A stretch of DNA of 64,000 nt from Nilaparvata lugens (GCF_014356525.2 NC_052505.1:17554135-17618134), one strand, 5' to 3'. Numbered from the stretch's first letter, positions 34,284-42,899 are shown. Program-made: numbers and translations. The notes: generated by a model not told the origin, from the sequence alone.

Positions 34284-34541
34284 GAAAAAATAATTTCCCT
34301 TTTTCCCTTTTCTACTGACAAATTAAAGTGAATCCATCTTTATACTGATTGGTTTGCTTTCCACCCGACAGTTAAGAAAAATTTCACAAATTTATATTGA
34401 AATTTTCTATGTGCTGTACAAACCGCAGGCGTTGCTTTTTAAGTGTGCTCTCCGAGAATATCTATAGTAAATTTAGTACGAACAAGCATTCCAAAAATAG
34501 CTATAGATATCCTCAGACCTATATCACTGGGGGTATCAGCT
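34284..34541. repeat. Middle inverted arm, left
   Basis: It includes TTTCTACTGACAAATTAAAG-type units, GGTTTGCTTTCCACC, ATTTCTATGTGCTGTACAAA-like sequence and CGAACAAGCATTCCAAAAAT. It pairs with 38181-38460 over ~190 bp with few differences. Confidence 0.85.
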
Positions 34542-34565
34542 CTATTGATGTCTTAACAGAATGAT

Positions 34566-34913
34566 CTAAGTTGATCTTTTACATTTTTTATCTGCAATGT
34601 CATACAAGCATTTCCAAAGTTCATCGGTATTTGTAACAATAGTTGAGAAATCATTTGCACTACAATAATGTAGATGACCTGTATCTAGTATGTTCAATAA
34701 TTCGAAAATCTCAGATAAAATTGGAAAATGTACATTTTCTGTTTTTGTTAACGGTAAATCATCGCCTTGGAATCCTGTTGAAAATTTAATAGTTTTTGCA
34801 ATAGAATCAAATTCATTGAATGAAATTGACATCAAGAGGCGAGATAATTTTTTGAATTTAGCAAAGCTAAAACACTGCATGACCTCGATTATGTTATGAA
34901 CAATAATGTGCAC
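34566..34913 (-). CDS. Hypothetical 115-residue protein in the left non-mirrored segment
   Basis: An open minus-strand frame starts MHIIVHNIIEVMQCFSF and ends DIADKKCKRST. I do not recognise it. It occupies the segment between the middle and inner arm blocks that has no mirror on the right side. Composition is ordinary, with no simple repeat, and it is read divergently from the large gene. No promoter was identified. It may be a real small gene of the element, an exon, or chance. Confidence 0.3.
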   Translation of the reverse strand: MHIIVHNIIEVMQCFSFAKFKKLSRLLMSISFNEFDSIAKTIKFSTGFQGDDLPLTKTENVHFPILSEIFELLNILDTGHLHYCSANDFSTIVTNTDELWKCLYDIADKKCKRST

Positions 34914-35064
34914 TTAGCTGTAACAGAGTTGACTCTGAGGGGGCGTATCTCTTGATAAGCTCAAGCTGTAACAGTTGTGTCTGAGGGGGCGTTTCTCGCG
35001 TGCTCACTCAATCAAGTCTACACTGATACTAAACCAAAATGTTCAAGGAAATATCTGAATTAAA

Positions 35065-35133
35065 AAATTTCATATAGGTAAGAAATCACCTTGCTATGCT
35101 TTCAACGAAGGCTGTTTCAACGACCCCCACTCC
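35065..35133. repeat. Inner inverted block, left
   Basis: AAATTTCATATAGGTAAGAA through CGACCCCCACTCC is an almost exact reverse complement of 37932-38000. It closes the left arm ~120 bp upstream of the large gene and carries a mirrored AG/GTAAGA word. Confidence 0.9.
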
Positions 35134-35193
35134 TCCTACCCCTGTCACATGATCACACCATATCACATGACCAGTCTTTGTCAACTATCTTAC

Positions 35194-35230
35194 TATAAAT
35201 ACCACTGCATTGATCTGCATTCGTTCAGTT
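35194..35230 (+). promoter_or_regulatory. TATA box plus insect initiator for the 790-codon gene
   Basis: TATAAATA lies at 35194-35201 and the initiator TTCAGTT around 35224-35230, with its A at 35227. The 33-bp distance fits a canonical insect RNA polymerase II core promoter. The first ATG at 35256 follows ~29 bp downstream in a good context (AAACATGG). The layout suggests the gene brings its own promoter. Confidence 0.65.
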
Positions 35231-35255
35231 TGATAGTGTCAACGGTGGAGTAAAC

Positions 35256-37628
35256 ATGGATACTTCTAAGGTGTTTAATGTGCCTATGCTCTGTGGTAAT
35301 AAAATCAAGCCTACCAATGAGCGGTTTGGTTTTTGGCTTCTATCAGAAAACATGTGGAATGACAACCTTGTGACAGACATTGGAAATATTGATTACACTG
35401 GTGGGGAAGAACTGTTTGTGCAGGATGACTCAAATCTTGTGCCTATTACAGAACCTTTTTGTGACAATATAATGCTTGTGAAAATCTGTGCTTTGGATGA
35501 TTGTGAGGCAATGGATAAGAGACGTTTTGTTCTAAAAAAGGATATATGTGGTGCATTCAACTTATATTTAAGAGGCAAATTCTCAAATATGGTGTCAGCT
35601 AAACATGGAGTCAAAGCAAAGCTACCTTACCTATTGGACAGTGGAAGTGATATGTCTCAAAAGATTCTACAAGTGCTTGGCAATGACAATTACAACGAAG
35701 TGAAACAAAAATACCAGGAACCAGTGGGGATACCTTACAAAGTGGAGCTTGCAGATGTGCCAATTGCTACATTGATAGAAGAACTACCGAGATTATTGGA
35801 GCAGCTGAGGAAGGAGCACTTCTATCTACTAGACTTGGACATAACACAGGACTTTGCTGGAATATTCAACAAGAATGGAATGTGTGACTTTCTAACTACA
35901 AATCATTGTTTCTGCTTTCAAGGAGAATATAAAGAAGACTATAATGTGATAGTAGATAACAATAAAACTGTTGGGATTGATTGCTTGACTTGGGTTAATA
36001 ATAATGTGAGAGTAAAAATTTATAATAAGTTTGTATGTCAAATCACAAGCCCTGGTATAAATAAGCAGTTAGGTAACCATATTGTAGACTTTATTGCCTG
36101 TCCAGATACAAGATTACGGGAAACCTTTACCTCTGATGCAGCTAAAATGCATGGTATTACACGTTTGGAAGCTACAATCTATAACTATAGTTTAACAAAT
36201 AGAGAGAATAGCAAAATCTTTGAGCCTATTCAAGATAGCTTGTCACTCTTGAATGATAGTAGAAATTATTTCCAAAATGCTCCAATTTATTCTGTGTCCT
36301 TGGCTAAAATGTGGAGAAAACTGACAGATAATTTAAAAAATAGCTGTTGTTTGGTTTTTAACAATATCTTACAATATGTTTACTGGGGAAATAGCAATAC
36401 CAAGAAATTGACTGGAGTACAATTAAATCTCCCTACCAATCAACAACAACGAAATAAAATAATATCCTATGTAATCTCTGCATTTAGCTTTAATCTACTA
36501 CCTATTAATTATGTGGAAATTTTCGAGGATGCAGACAACAAGGACAATATTAGTTTTATACAAAAGTGTTATATTAAGAGTGGAGAGACTTATTTCTCCA
36601 AGTCAACCACAGTTTTCTCTACCATATCCAAAGTTGTTGACCTAGATGAGTTGGGTCTTGTAGCAACAGGTAACTTGATACCACAAGTCTTAAGAAAACG
36701 TGCAAACATAAGCTGTAAGCTTCTCCCGCACCCTGTTAAAGAGATACAGCCCTTGTCTCCTATCTCAGTGCTATCAACCAAGAAGCGTAAGCTAGAACTG
36801 GATGAAATTGATCTAAAACGGAGGAGAATTGAGTTTTTAGAGGCTACAGAGAGCATAAAGGAGCAGCACAAACAGCTTATAGAATTTGAGGAAGAAATAG
36901 AAAATTTGAGAGAGGAACTTGAGCCATATTTCCATTCACATTGGCGAAATTTTGATCTAAGTGGAGTGTACAATGTGACTGCATTTACTGTGAATAATAC
37001 TGGGAAATTCCCATATGTAGGTGTACTGGGGGAGAAAGATGATTTGAAAAATGTTTACTTTGTAAAGGGGTGCCATAAAAATGTTTTTATTAATGCATAC
37101 AAAGCTATCGAAACTCTCAAGAAAGAGGGTTATTTTGTAATCCCTTACACTGACAAAAAAGAAATTATTTGTCTACCAAGGGAAGAGAAAATTTGTGTAA
37201 TTACAGTCAATGGTATGACAAGCTATAATGGTCATACATTTCCTAGAATAGAATCACTTAAGTTTCTGTCAGATGTATGGAAAAACTTGGAAGACACTCC
37301 CTTCACACAAAAAGAAGTGGAGCAGTATAATAACATCACAATGCTGGAAATTAAAGGGAAAGTAAAAGTAGGACAGTGTAAAAGATTAGAAGAGTTACCA
37401 CAAGGTATAGAGTTAGTCATTATTGCAATAAAAGAAGTGTACAATAGAAACAAGATACGGTATATCCTACAGTTTGAAAATGTAGAAGCATTGTATGTGT
37501 CAAACTATTGGTTAGAGGAAGAATTTGAAAAGCCAAACATAGATTTGAATTATAAAATTAGAATCAAGCTAGATGTTTTTAAATATACACCCAGTAGGAA
37601 TAAGGAAAGAGTTACTTTCTGTATTTGA
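35256..37628 (+). CDS. Large unrecognised protein (790 aa), sole intact gene of the long-TIR element
   Basis: Intact single-exon frame beginning MDTSKVFNVPM and ending VTFCI. I do not recognise the family. Residues 191-204 (LLDLDITQDFAGIF), 253-258 (VKIYNK) and 303-311 (RLEATIYNY) occur in the order seen in plasmid-type replication initiators (Rep_trans-like: acidic D.D strand, IYNK strand, RLE strand). This resemblance is weak and is inference only. Residues 508-524 are strongly basic (KKRK, KRRR), possibly a nuclear localisation signal. Residues 520-556 should form a coiled coil. The last ~100 residues are rich in beta-type segments, as in OB folds. No membrane segment or signal peptide is seen. 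It has its own promoter and poly(A) signal and lies within mirrored arms. Replication or mobilisation of the element is its most plausible job, not shown. Confidence 0.85.
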   Translation: MDTSKVFNVPMLCGNKIKPTNERFGFWLLSENMWNDNLVTDIGNIDYTGGEELFVQDDSNLVPITEPFCDNIMLVKICALDDCEAMDKRRFVLKKDICGAFNLYLRGKFSNMVSAKHGVKAKLPYLLDSGSDMSQKILQVLGNDNYNEVKQKYQEPVGIPYKVELADVPIATLIEELPRLLEQLRKEHFYLLDLDITQDFAGIFNKNGMCDFLTTNHCFCFQGEYKEDYNVIVDNNKTVGIDCLTWVNNNVRVKIYNKFVCQITSPGINKQLGNHIVDFIACPDTRLRETFTSDAAKMHGITRLEATIYNYSLTNRENSKIFEPIQDSLSLLNDSRNYFQNAPIYSVSLAKMWRKLTDNLKNSCCLVFNNILQYVYWGNSNTKKLTGVQLNLPTNQQQRNKIISYVISAFSFNLLPINYVEIFEDADNKDNISFIQKCYIKSGETYFSKSTTVFSTISKVVDLDELGLVATGNLIPQVLRKRANISCKLLPHPVKEIQPLSPISVLSTKKRKLELDEIDLKRRRIEFLEATESIKEQHKQLIEFEEEIENLREELEPYFHSHWRNFDLSGVYNVTAFTVNNTGKFPYVGVLGEKDDLKNVYFVKGCHKNVFINAYKAIETLKKEGYFVIPYTDKKEIICLPREEKICVITVNGMTSYNGHTFPRIESLKFLSDVWKNLEDTPFTQKEVEQYNNITMLEIKGKVKVGQCKRLEELPQGIELVIIAIKEVYNRNKIRYILQFENVEALYVSNYWLEEEFEKPNIDLNYKIRIKLDVFKYTPSRNKERVTFCI

Positions 37629-37670
37629 TTTGGTCATAGATATGGTTTGATGTATGTATAATAATTTAAA

Positions 37671-37676
37671 AATAAA
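37671..37676 (+). terminator. Poly(A) signal AATAAA of the 790-codon gene
   Basis: AATAAA lies about 43 bp after the stop codon, within an A-rich stretch. Confidence 0.6.
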
Positions 37677-37679
37677 GAA

Positions 37680-37931
37680 AATTATTGTGACAATGACTGT
37701 TGACATTTACCTCTCTCCCCTTCCCCCGATTCCTCTCTCATTTTTTCTTTTTCCTGCTAAACGAGTGGAGGAGGAGGAAGAGGAGGAGGACAAAGGAGGA
37801 GAACGGAGGACAATTTTTGTCCTCAGAGGGGAGGAGGAGGAGAACAGAGTACAAAGGAGGACAAAGGAGGACATAGCAAATCAAAGGTTAGTTAGTTATT
37901 TGATTGGTGTGTGCTCATAAGAGAGGGAGGT
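37680..37931. other. Purine-rich 3' flank of the large gene
   Basis: GAGGAGGAGGAAGAGGAGG-type repeats run from about 37768 to 37875. The frame at 37654-37920 follows from this composition and is not supported as a gene. Confidence 0.5.
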
Positions 37932-38000
37932 GGAGTGGGGGTCGTTGAAACAGCCTTCGTTGAAAGCATAGCAAGGTGATTTCTTACCTATATGAAATTT
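37932..38000. repeat. Inner inverted block, right
   Basis: Reverse complement of 35065-35133, starting GGAGTGGGGGTCGTTGAAAC and ending TATATGAAATTT. Confidence 0.9.
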
Positions 38001-38173
38001 GCATACACATAATTGATATTGATAGTGAAGGAGACTTTAAAGAGGTTATCAACTTGCCCAATGAGTATTCTCTAGTCTTAAACAAGCATAAACTTAAAAG
38101 TTTTCTTTCACGCTCGTGGGAACTTAATGTCAGTGGAAATCGAATTTTCCTAAGAGAACTGCACCGATATTGA
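37976..38173 (+). CDS. Hypothetical 65-residue frame in the right non-mirrored segment
   Basis: An open frame starts MISYLYEICIHIIDIDSEG and ends FLRELHRY. It sits between the inner and middle right arm blocks, opposite the 115-codon frame of the left side but unrelated to it. The composition is protein-like (LNKHKLKSFLSRSWELN), but its length is at the limit of chance. No family is recognised. It could be an exon or a fragment of a gene lost from the element. Confidence 0.25.
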   Translation: MISYLYEICIHIIDIDSEGDFKEVINLPNEYSLVLNKHKLKSFLSRSWELNVSGNRIFLRELHRY

Positions 38174-38180
38174 TGATGTT

Positions 38181-38845
38181 GATACCCCAAGTGATATAGG
38201 TCTGAGAATATCTATAGCCATTTTTGGAATGCTTGTTCGTACTAAATTTACTATAGATATTCTCGGAGAGCACACTTAAAAAAGCAACGCCTGCAGGTTT
38301 GTACAGCACATAGAAAATTTCAATATAAATTTGTGAAATTTTTCTTAACTGTCAGGTGGAAAGCAAACCGGATTCACTTTAATTTGTCAGTAGAAATATG
38401 GATTCACTTTAATTTGACAGTAGAAAGATGGATTCACTTTAATCTGTCAGTAGAAAAGGGAAAAAGGGAAATTATTTTTTCCCTCACTGTCTCTCTTCCT
38501 CCCCCTCGTCCTCACTGGGAGAGGGGTGAGGGAGAGGGAGAAGGAGAGGGAGAGGGAGAGGGAGAGGGAGAAGGAGAGGGAGAAGGAGAGGGAGAAGGAG
38601 AAGGAGAGGGAGAGGGAGAAGGAGAGGGAGAGGGGGAGGAGAGGGGGAGGAAAGGGGGAGGAGAGGGGGAGGAAAGGGGGAGGAGAGGGGGGAGGAAAGG
38701 GGGAGGAAAGGGGGGAGGAGAGGGGGGAGTTTGCGCATGCGCAGAGGGGGAGGGGGGAGGGGGAGGGGGATTTGCGCAAAATTTTTTCCTTATTTCTCGC
38801 GGATTGCGCAAAAATTCTTCCCAGTCCCCACTAATCTAAGCTACT
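38181..38845. repeat. Outer and middle right inverted arm
   Basis: Uninterrupted counterpart of the left arm. From the outside in it has the terminal block, TGCGCATGCGCA at 38732-38743, a long G/A-rich run, and TCCCTCACTGTCTC. Three tandem GGATTCACTTTAATTTGTCAG-like units follow (38370-38450), then the middle block with GCTTGTTCGTACTAAATTTA. Confidence 0.88.
38526..38760. repeat. (GGAGAA/GGAGAG)n and GGGGGAGGA repeats of the right arm
   Basis: Purine-only strand asymmetry over ~235 bp, mirrored by the pyrimidine runs at 29800-29960 and 33547-33640. Long overlapping frames here are by-products of the repeat. Confidence 0.9.
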
Positions 38846-38851
38846 ACCTTG
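38846..38851. repeat. 6-bp target duplication, right (ACCTTG)
   Basis: Direct repeat of 29720-29725, immediately after the terminal CTAAGCTACT. Confidence 0.85.
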
Positions 38852-38904
38852 GGAGGATTGGACCTCTCTGCCCTTGTTACTAAAAGCCGATTATCCAAAA
38901 CGAG

Positions 38905-39365
38905 AGAGGTCAGATGTTATAATATCGAAATCCATCTTGAACGATCAGCAACATCTGGATGGGAAGTGGAGGATCTATTTATAAGATATACTGTCAGTTT
39001 GAAGTGAATCTCTCTACAGGAGAAGTCAGATATTATATCTTTGAACTATCAGCAACGGTTGGATGGAAAATATTGGTCCATCTCTCTTTAAGAGGATATG
39101 TTGTCAGTTTGAAGTGTATCTGTCTAGAAGAGAATAATTCAGATTCTATATTAAGGTTCACATAGAACTGTCAGCAACGGTTGAATGTAAAATATTGGTT
39201 CAATTCATAAAATATTTTGTCAGTTTAAAGTGTATCTCCCTAGAGGAGGAGTCTTATCTTATAATATGAAGATCCACTTTTAATCATCAGTATAGTTTGA
39301 ATGGAGAGCATTGGAACTATCTACGAGAATTGCTGACACATAACAATGAATCTCACGAGAAGAGA
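38905..39365. repeat. Four imperfect ~115-bp tandem units
   Basis: Each unit runs from a GTCAGAT-TTATA-like start through ATCAGCAAC-GTTGGATGGAAA to TGTCAGTTTGAAGTG-ATCTC. Units start near 38905, 39020, 39128 and 39244 and diverge progressively. They contain the recurrent TGTCAGTTTGAAGTGAATC word discussed in the findings. Confidence 0.75.
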
Positions 39366-39482
39366 AAACAGATTCTGAAGAGTACATGAATAATTTGTGT
39401 TATTCGTTTATTTGAATAATACACGTGGTAATAATATTCAGAACACAGCAGTAGGTGTTAGAGTGTAAACCATAACTATATC

Positions 39483-39790
39483 CTATTATATTAAGCGAGC
39501 AATTTCTGTGTTTATATATCTGGTTATTTTCATATCTGGTTATTTTTATATCTGACTATTTTAATATCTGGTTATTTATTTTTTACGGATCTCGAAAACG
39601 GCTCTAACGATTTTCACGAAATTTGGAACATAATAGGTTCATGATATAAAGATTCGATTGCACTAGGTATCATTCTCTGGAAAACTCGCTGAACGACATT
39701 AAAAGATAATTCATCCTTGGAAAACAGATGATAAATTTCGTCGTCTCTCGATAACATAAGATGCGTGTGCCTGTGTGGGAGAGAGACAGA
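39483..39790 (-). repeat. Dispersed repeat family R2, copy 2 (3' part)
   Basis: It contains the reverse complement of 11500-11695 (GGATCTCGAAAACGGCTCTA, CGATTTTCACGAAATTTGG). The 5' part of the same orientation appears at 42815-42897, beyond a 3 kb interval that includes the foldback element at 40000-42640. Confidence 0.65.
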
Positions 39791-39990
39791 ATAATATCAT
39801 TTCCAGCTGTGTAATCATAATCAATCAGCGAGAAATTTTACCTAGCTAGACAATTCAATCGATTTGATGAACATATTATAATCTGATTTGTTGACATGAC
39901 ATGATAATCCTCCTAAACTAGAGTATCATAATTTTCAAAGTTGATCATTATTTGACAATTTCAAGTGATTAGTGAGTCTTATTTTGTTAT

Positions 39991-39999
39991 TCAATTTGG
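39991..39999. repeat. 9-bp target duplication, left (TCAATTTGG)
   Basis: Direct repeat of 42641-42649 flanking the foldback element. Confidence 0.8.
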
Positions 40000-42640
40000 G
40001 GGGCACTTTAGTTTATGGACCGCGGAATCTAGCATTGAGACCTACATAGATCGATAGAGGAGGTCAAGACAAGATCAACCATGTATAACATTGTTGTCGA
40101 TTTCCAAGGATTAGCTTAAAAAACATGGCGGAAAGTTCAAAATTTTTATATCAATTTTTTTTTTTATAATTTTTTTATGGCTACAATATGTTTTAAACTA
40201 GTAAAATTTGACGAGGAATCCAATAATTTCAGGTTCGTAACTTCAGTAGTTTTTGAGATATTGCAAAAAATGTGCAGAAAAATTCAAATTTTTTGCTTTA
40301 AAAAAGGTTAACTTGTTTTCATGATGATTAATAGGTATTTTGAACTATTGGATTTAGTAGAATCATAAATTTTGAAGGAAAAATGTTCAGTCACTTGATA
40401 GCCTAAACTCAAAATTGTTCGAGATATTTGGGAATATAAAAAAATGCACACTCAATACTCTTCAATTCTCATATTTAATTTTTTTTCTACTACTTTTAGT
40501 GACTACTAAATTGGCTAAATCTCATTGGGATTATTGCAGGGAATTCATTGAAATAGATTTGAGGTTGGAAAATGTTATAGATTATCAAGATATTTGGAAA
40601 AAATACAAGAAAATGTAGTATTTTAGCTTTAGAAGAGTTCAATATGTTTGCATAGGCATGGTGCAGACCGATATTCAGGATCACATTCTATTCAACTTCC
40701 AATGCAATTCAGAAGCTTTAAAAGATTGTAGAAATAATTGAATCAGATAAAGCTTTTCCTAACCTAAACTTTTTCCCAATGTAAGCTTTTCCCAACCCAA
40801 GCTTTCCCTAACCTAAGCTTTTCCAAATCTTACCTTTTTTCCTAACCTAAGCTTTTCCTAACCTTAGATATTTCCTAATCCAAGCTTTTCCTAACCTAAG
40901 CTTATTCTAATCTGAGTTGTACTAACCCAAGCTCCCTCAACCTAAGCTTTTCTCAGACCCAGCTTCCCCGAACCTAAGCTTTTCCTAACCTGAGCTTTTA
41001 CTAATCTAAGCTTTACCTTACCTAAGCTTTTCCCAACCTAAGTTTATCCCAGACCCAGCCTTCTCTAGCCTAAGCTTTTCTCAACCTAAACTTTTTCTAA
41101 TCTGAGCTTTTCCTAACCCAAGCTCTCCCCAACCTAAGCTTTTCCCAAACCCAGCTTCCCCTAACCCAAGCTTTACCTAACCCAAACTTTTCCCAACCTC
41201 AACTTTTTCCTAACCTAAGCTTTTTCTAATCTAAGTTGTACTAACCCAAGCTTTCCCCAACCTAAGCTTTTCCCAGACCCAGCTTTTCCGAACCTAAGCT
41301 TTTCCTAACCTGAGCTTTTACTAATCTAAGCTTTACCTTACCTAAGCTTTTCCTAACCTAAGTTATTCCCAGATCCAGCCTCATCTAGCCTAAGCTTTTC
41401 TTAACCTAAACTTTTTCGAATCTGAGCTTTTCCTAACCCAAGCTTTCCCCAACCTAAGCTTTTCCCAAACCCAGCTTCCCCTAACCCAAGCTTTACCTAA
41501 TCCAAACTTTTCCTAACCTCAACTTTTTCCTAACCTGAGCTTTTCCATATCTACGTTTTCCTAACCCAAGCTTTCCTCAACCTAAGCTTTTCTCAGGCTC
41601 AGCTTTCCCTAACCTAAGCTTCTCCTAACTTAAGCTTTTTCTAATCCAAACTTTTCCTAACCCAAGCTTTCCCCAGACCCAGCTTCCCTAACCTAAGCTT
41701 TTCCTAACCTTAGCTCTTTCCTAACCTATGCTTTTCCTAACCTTAGCTTTTCCTAATTAAAGCTTTTCCTAACCTAAGTTTTCTCCTAACCTAAGCTTTT
41801 CCTAAGTTGAGCTCTTTCTAATGCAAGATTTCCTAACCCATCTTTCCCTGACCTAAGCTTTTCTCAGACCCAGCTCCCCCTAACCTAAACTTTCTCCAAC
41901 CTTAGTTTTTTTCCAATCTGAGCTTTTTCTAACCTCAGCTTTTCCTAATCTAAGATTTTCCCAGCCTAAGCTTTTTTTCCTAATATAAGCTTTTCCTAAA
42001 CTAAGATTTCCCTAACCTCAGCTTTTCCTGACCTTAGCTTCTCCTAAACTAAGCTTTCCCTAATCTAAGCTTTTCCTAACCTAATATTTCCCTGATCCAA
42101 GCTCCTCCTACCCTAAGCTTTCCCCAACCTAAGCTTTTTCTAACAAGTTCTCCCTAGGTAGAAAAAATGGAGCTGCAATATTTTTATTTGCCCAAATATT
42201 TGGAGCAATTTTGAGTTTAGGCAATCAAGTGACTGGATATTTTTCCTTTAGAATTTATCATTCTACTAAATCCAATGGTTCAAAATACCTATCAATCACC
42301 ATGCAAACAGGTTCACCTCTTTAACCAAAAATTTGCACTTTTTCGCACATTTTTTGCAATATCTCAAAAACTACTGAAGTTACGAACCTGAAATTAGTTT
42401 CATTGGATTCCTCGTCAAATTTTACATAAGATTGAACTAGTTTAAAACATATTGTAGCCATGAAAAAATTATTGAAAATAAAAATTGATATAAAAATTTT
42501 GAACTTTCCGCCATGTTTTTTCAGCTAATCCTTAGAAATCGAAAACAATGTTATACATGGTTGATCTCGTCTTGATCTCCTCTATCGATCTATGTAGGTC
42601 TCAATGCTAGATTACGCGGCCCATATACTAAAGTGCAGCC
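40000..42640. mobile_element. Foldback element with 9-bp target duplication and minisatellite core
   Basis: The left end GGGGCACTTTAGTTTATGGA and the complement of the right end (GGCTGCACTTTAGTATATGG) begin inverted arms of ~430 bp. These contain GATCGATAGAGGAG, AACATGGCGGAAAGTTCAAA and AACTTCAGTAGTTTTTGAGA on the left and their complements on the right. The flanks TCAATTTGG give a 9-bp duplication. Long arms with 9-bp duplications are known for Mutator-like elements, including the Rehavkus type with tandem repeats. The core is the minisatellite at 40745-42150. No transposase is present. Confidence 0.82.
40745..42150. repeat. Telomere-like minisatellite core (~16-bp unit)
   Basis: About 85 degenerate units around AAGCTTTTCCTAACCT. 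Many contain CCTAACCTAA, that is, the insect telomeric pentamer CCTAA twice. Higher-order similarity is visible: the block at about 40925-41215 is closely repeated at about 41235-41525. All units keep the same strand (C-rich on +). Confidence 0.9.
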
Positions 42641-42649
42641 TCAATTTGG
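42641..42649. repeat. 9-bp target duplication, right (TCAATTTGG)
   Basis: Direct repeat of 39991-39999 flanking the foldback element. Confidence 0.8.
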
Positions 42650-42814
42650 TTTGTATATAAAATACCAATTATAAATTTTTTGTTTTCAAATGTTTTAACA
42701 GAAAATTGAACCTGAATTCAAGTGTATGGACATAACCTACTTTCTGTACTATTTATAGTGTATAAATCAAAATTCGGGAAAAAACAGTTTTGGGCTGTGC
42801 CAGTTAGTACTTCC

Positions 42815-42897
42815 CCAATCATTTTAAAGAATTGTGTTCGGTTTATCAAACGTCAATAAATAAATAACTAGCAAAGTTCGGTGCGCCGATATCACAG
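42815..42897 (-). repeat. Dispersed repeat family R2, copy 2 (5' part)
   Basis: The reverse complement matches the beginning of 11296-11370 (GGCGCACCGAACTTTGC, CCGAACACAATTCTTTAAAA). It lies beyond the foldback element from 39483-39790, as if one R2 copy was split. Confidence 0.6.
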
Positions 42898-42899
42898 TT

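Larger units (their letters stand above)
29726..38845. mobile_element. Long-TIR, single-gene element with 6-bp target duplication (unclassified)
   Basis: The outer ends AGTAGCTTAGATTAGTGGGG and its complement are flanked by ACCTTG on both sides. Mirrored arms follow in three blocks: the outermost GC/CT-rich block, a middle block (34284-34541 with 38181-38460) and an inner 69-bp block (35065-35133 with 37932-38000). A LINE of ~3.6 kb sits in the left arm, so the original element was ~5.5 kb. One large gene (35256-37628) fills the centre. AG..CT ends with 6-bp duplications are the known rule for Polinton/Maverick elements, but no polymerase, integrase, ATPase or capsid gene is visible here. It may be a derivative mobilised in trans or a separate virus-like group. 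Confidence 0.82.

Noticed and set aside
35393..37453. Minus-strand frames of 73-127 codons within the 790-codon gene
   Set aside because: Antisense shadows with no motifs or own promoter.
38333..38839. Several overlapping frames on both strands (Glu/Gly/Arg-rich or Pro/Ser-rich)
   Set aside because: They span the purine-rich arm of the long-TIR element and are compositional artefacts.
29726..38845. Full Polinton/Maverick
   Set aside because: The end rules fit, but no DNA polymerase B, integrase, packaging ATPase, protease or capsid frame is present between the arms.
40745..42150. True telomere or subtelomere
   Set aside because: Units are ~16 bp and degenerate, only part of each is CCTAA, and the array lies inside a transposon-like inverted repeat with a target duplication.
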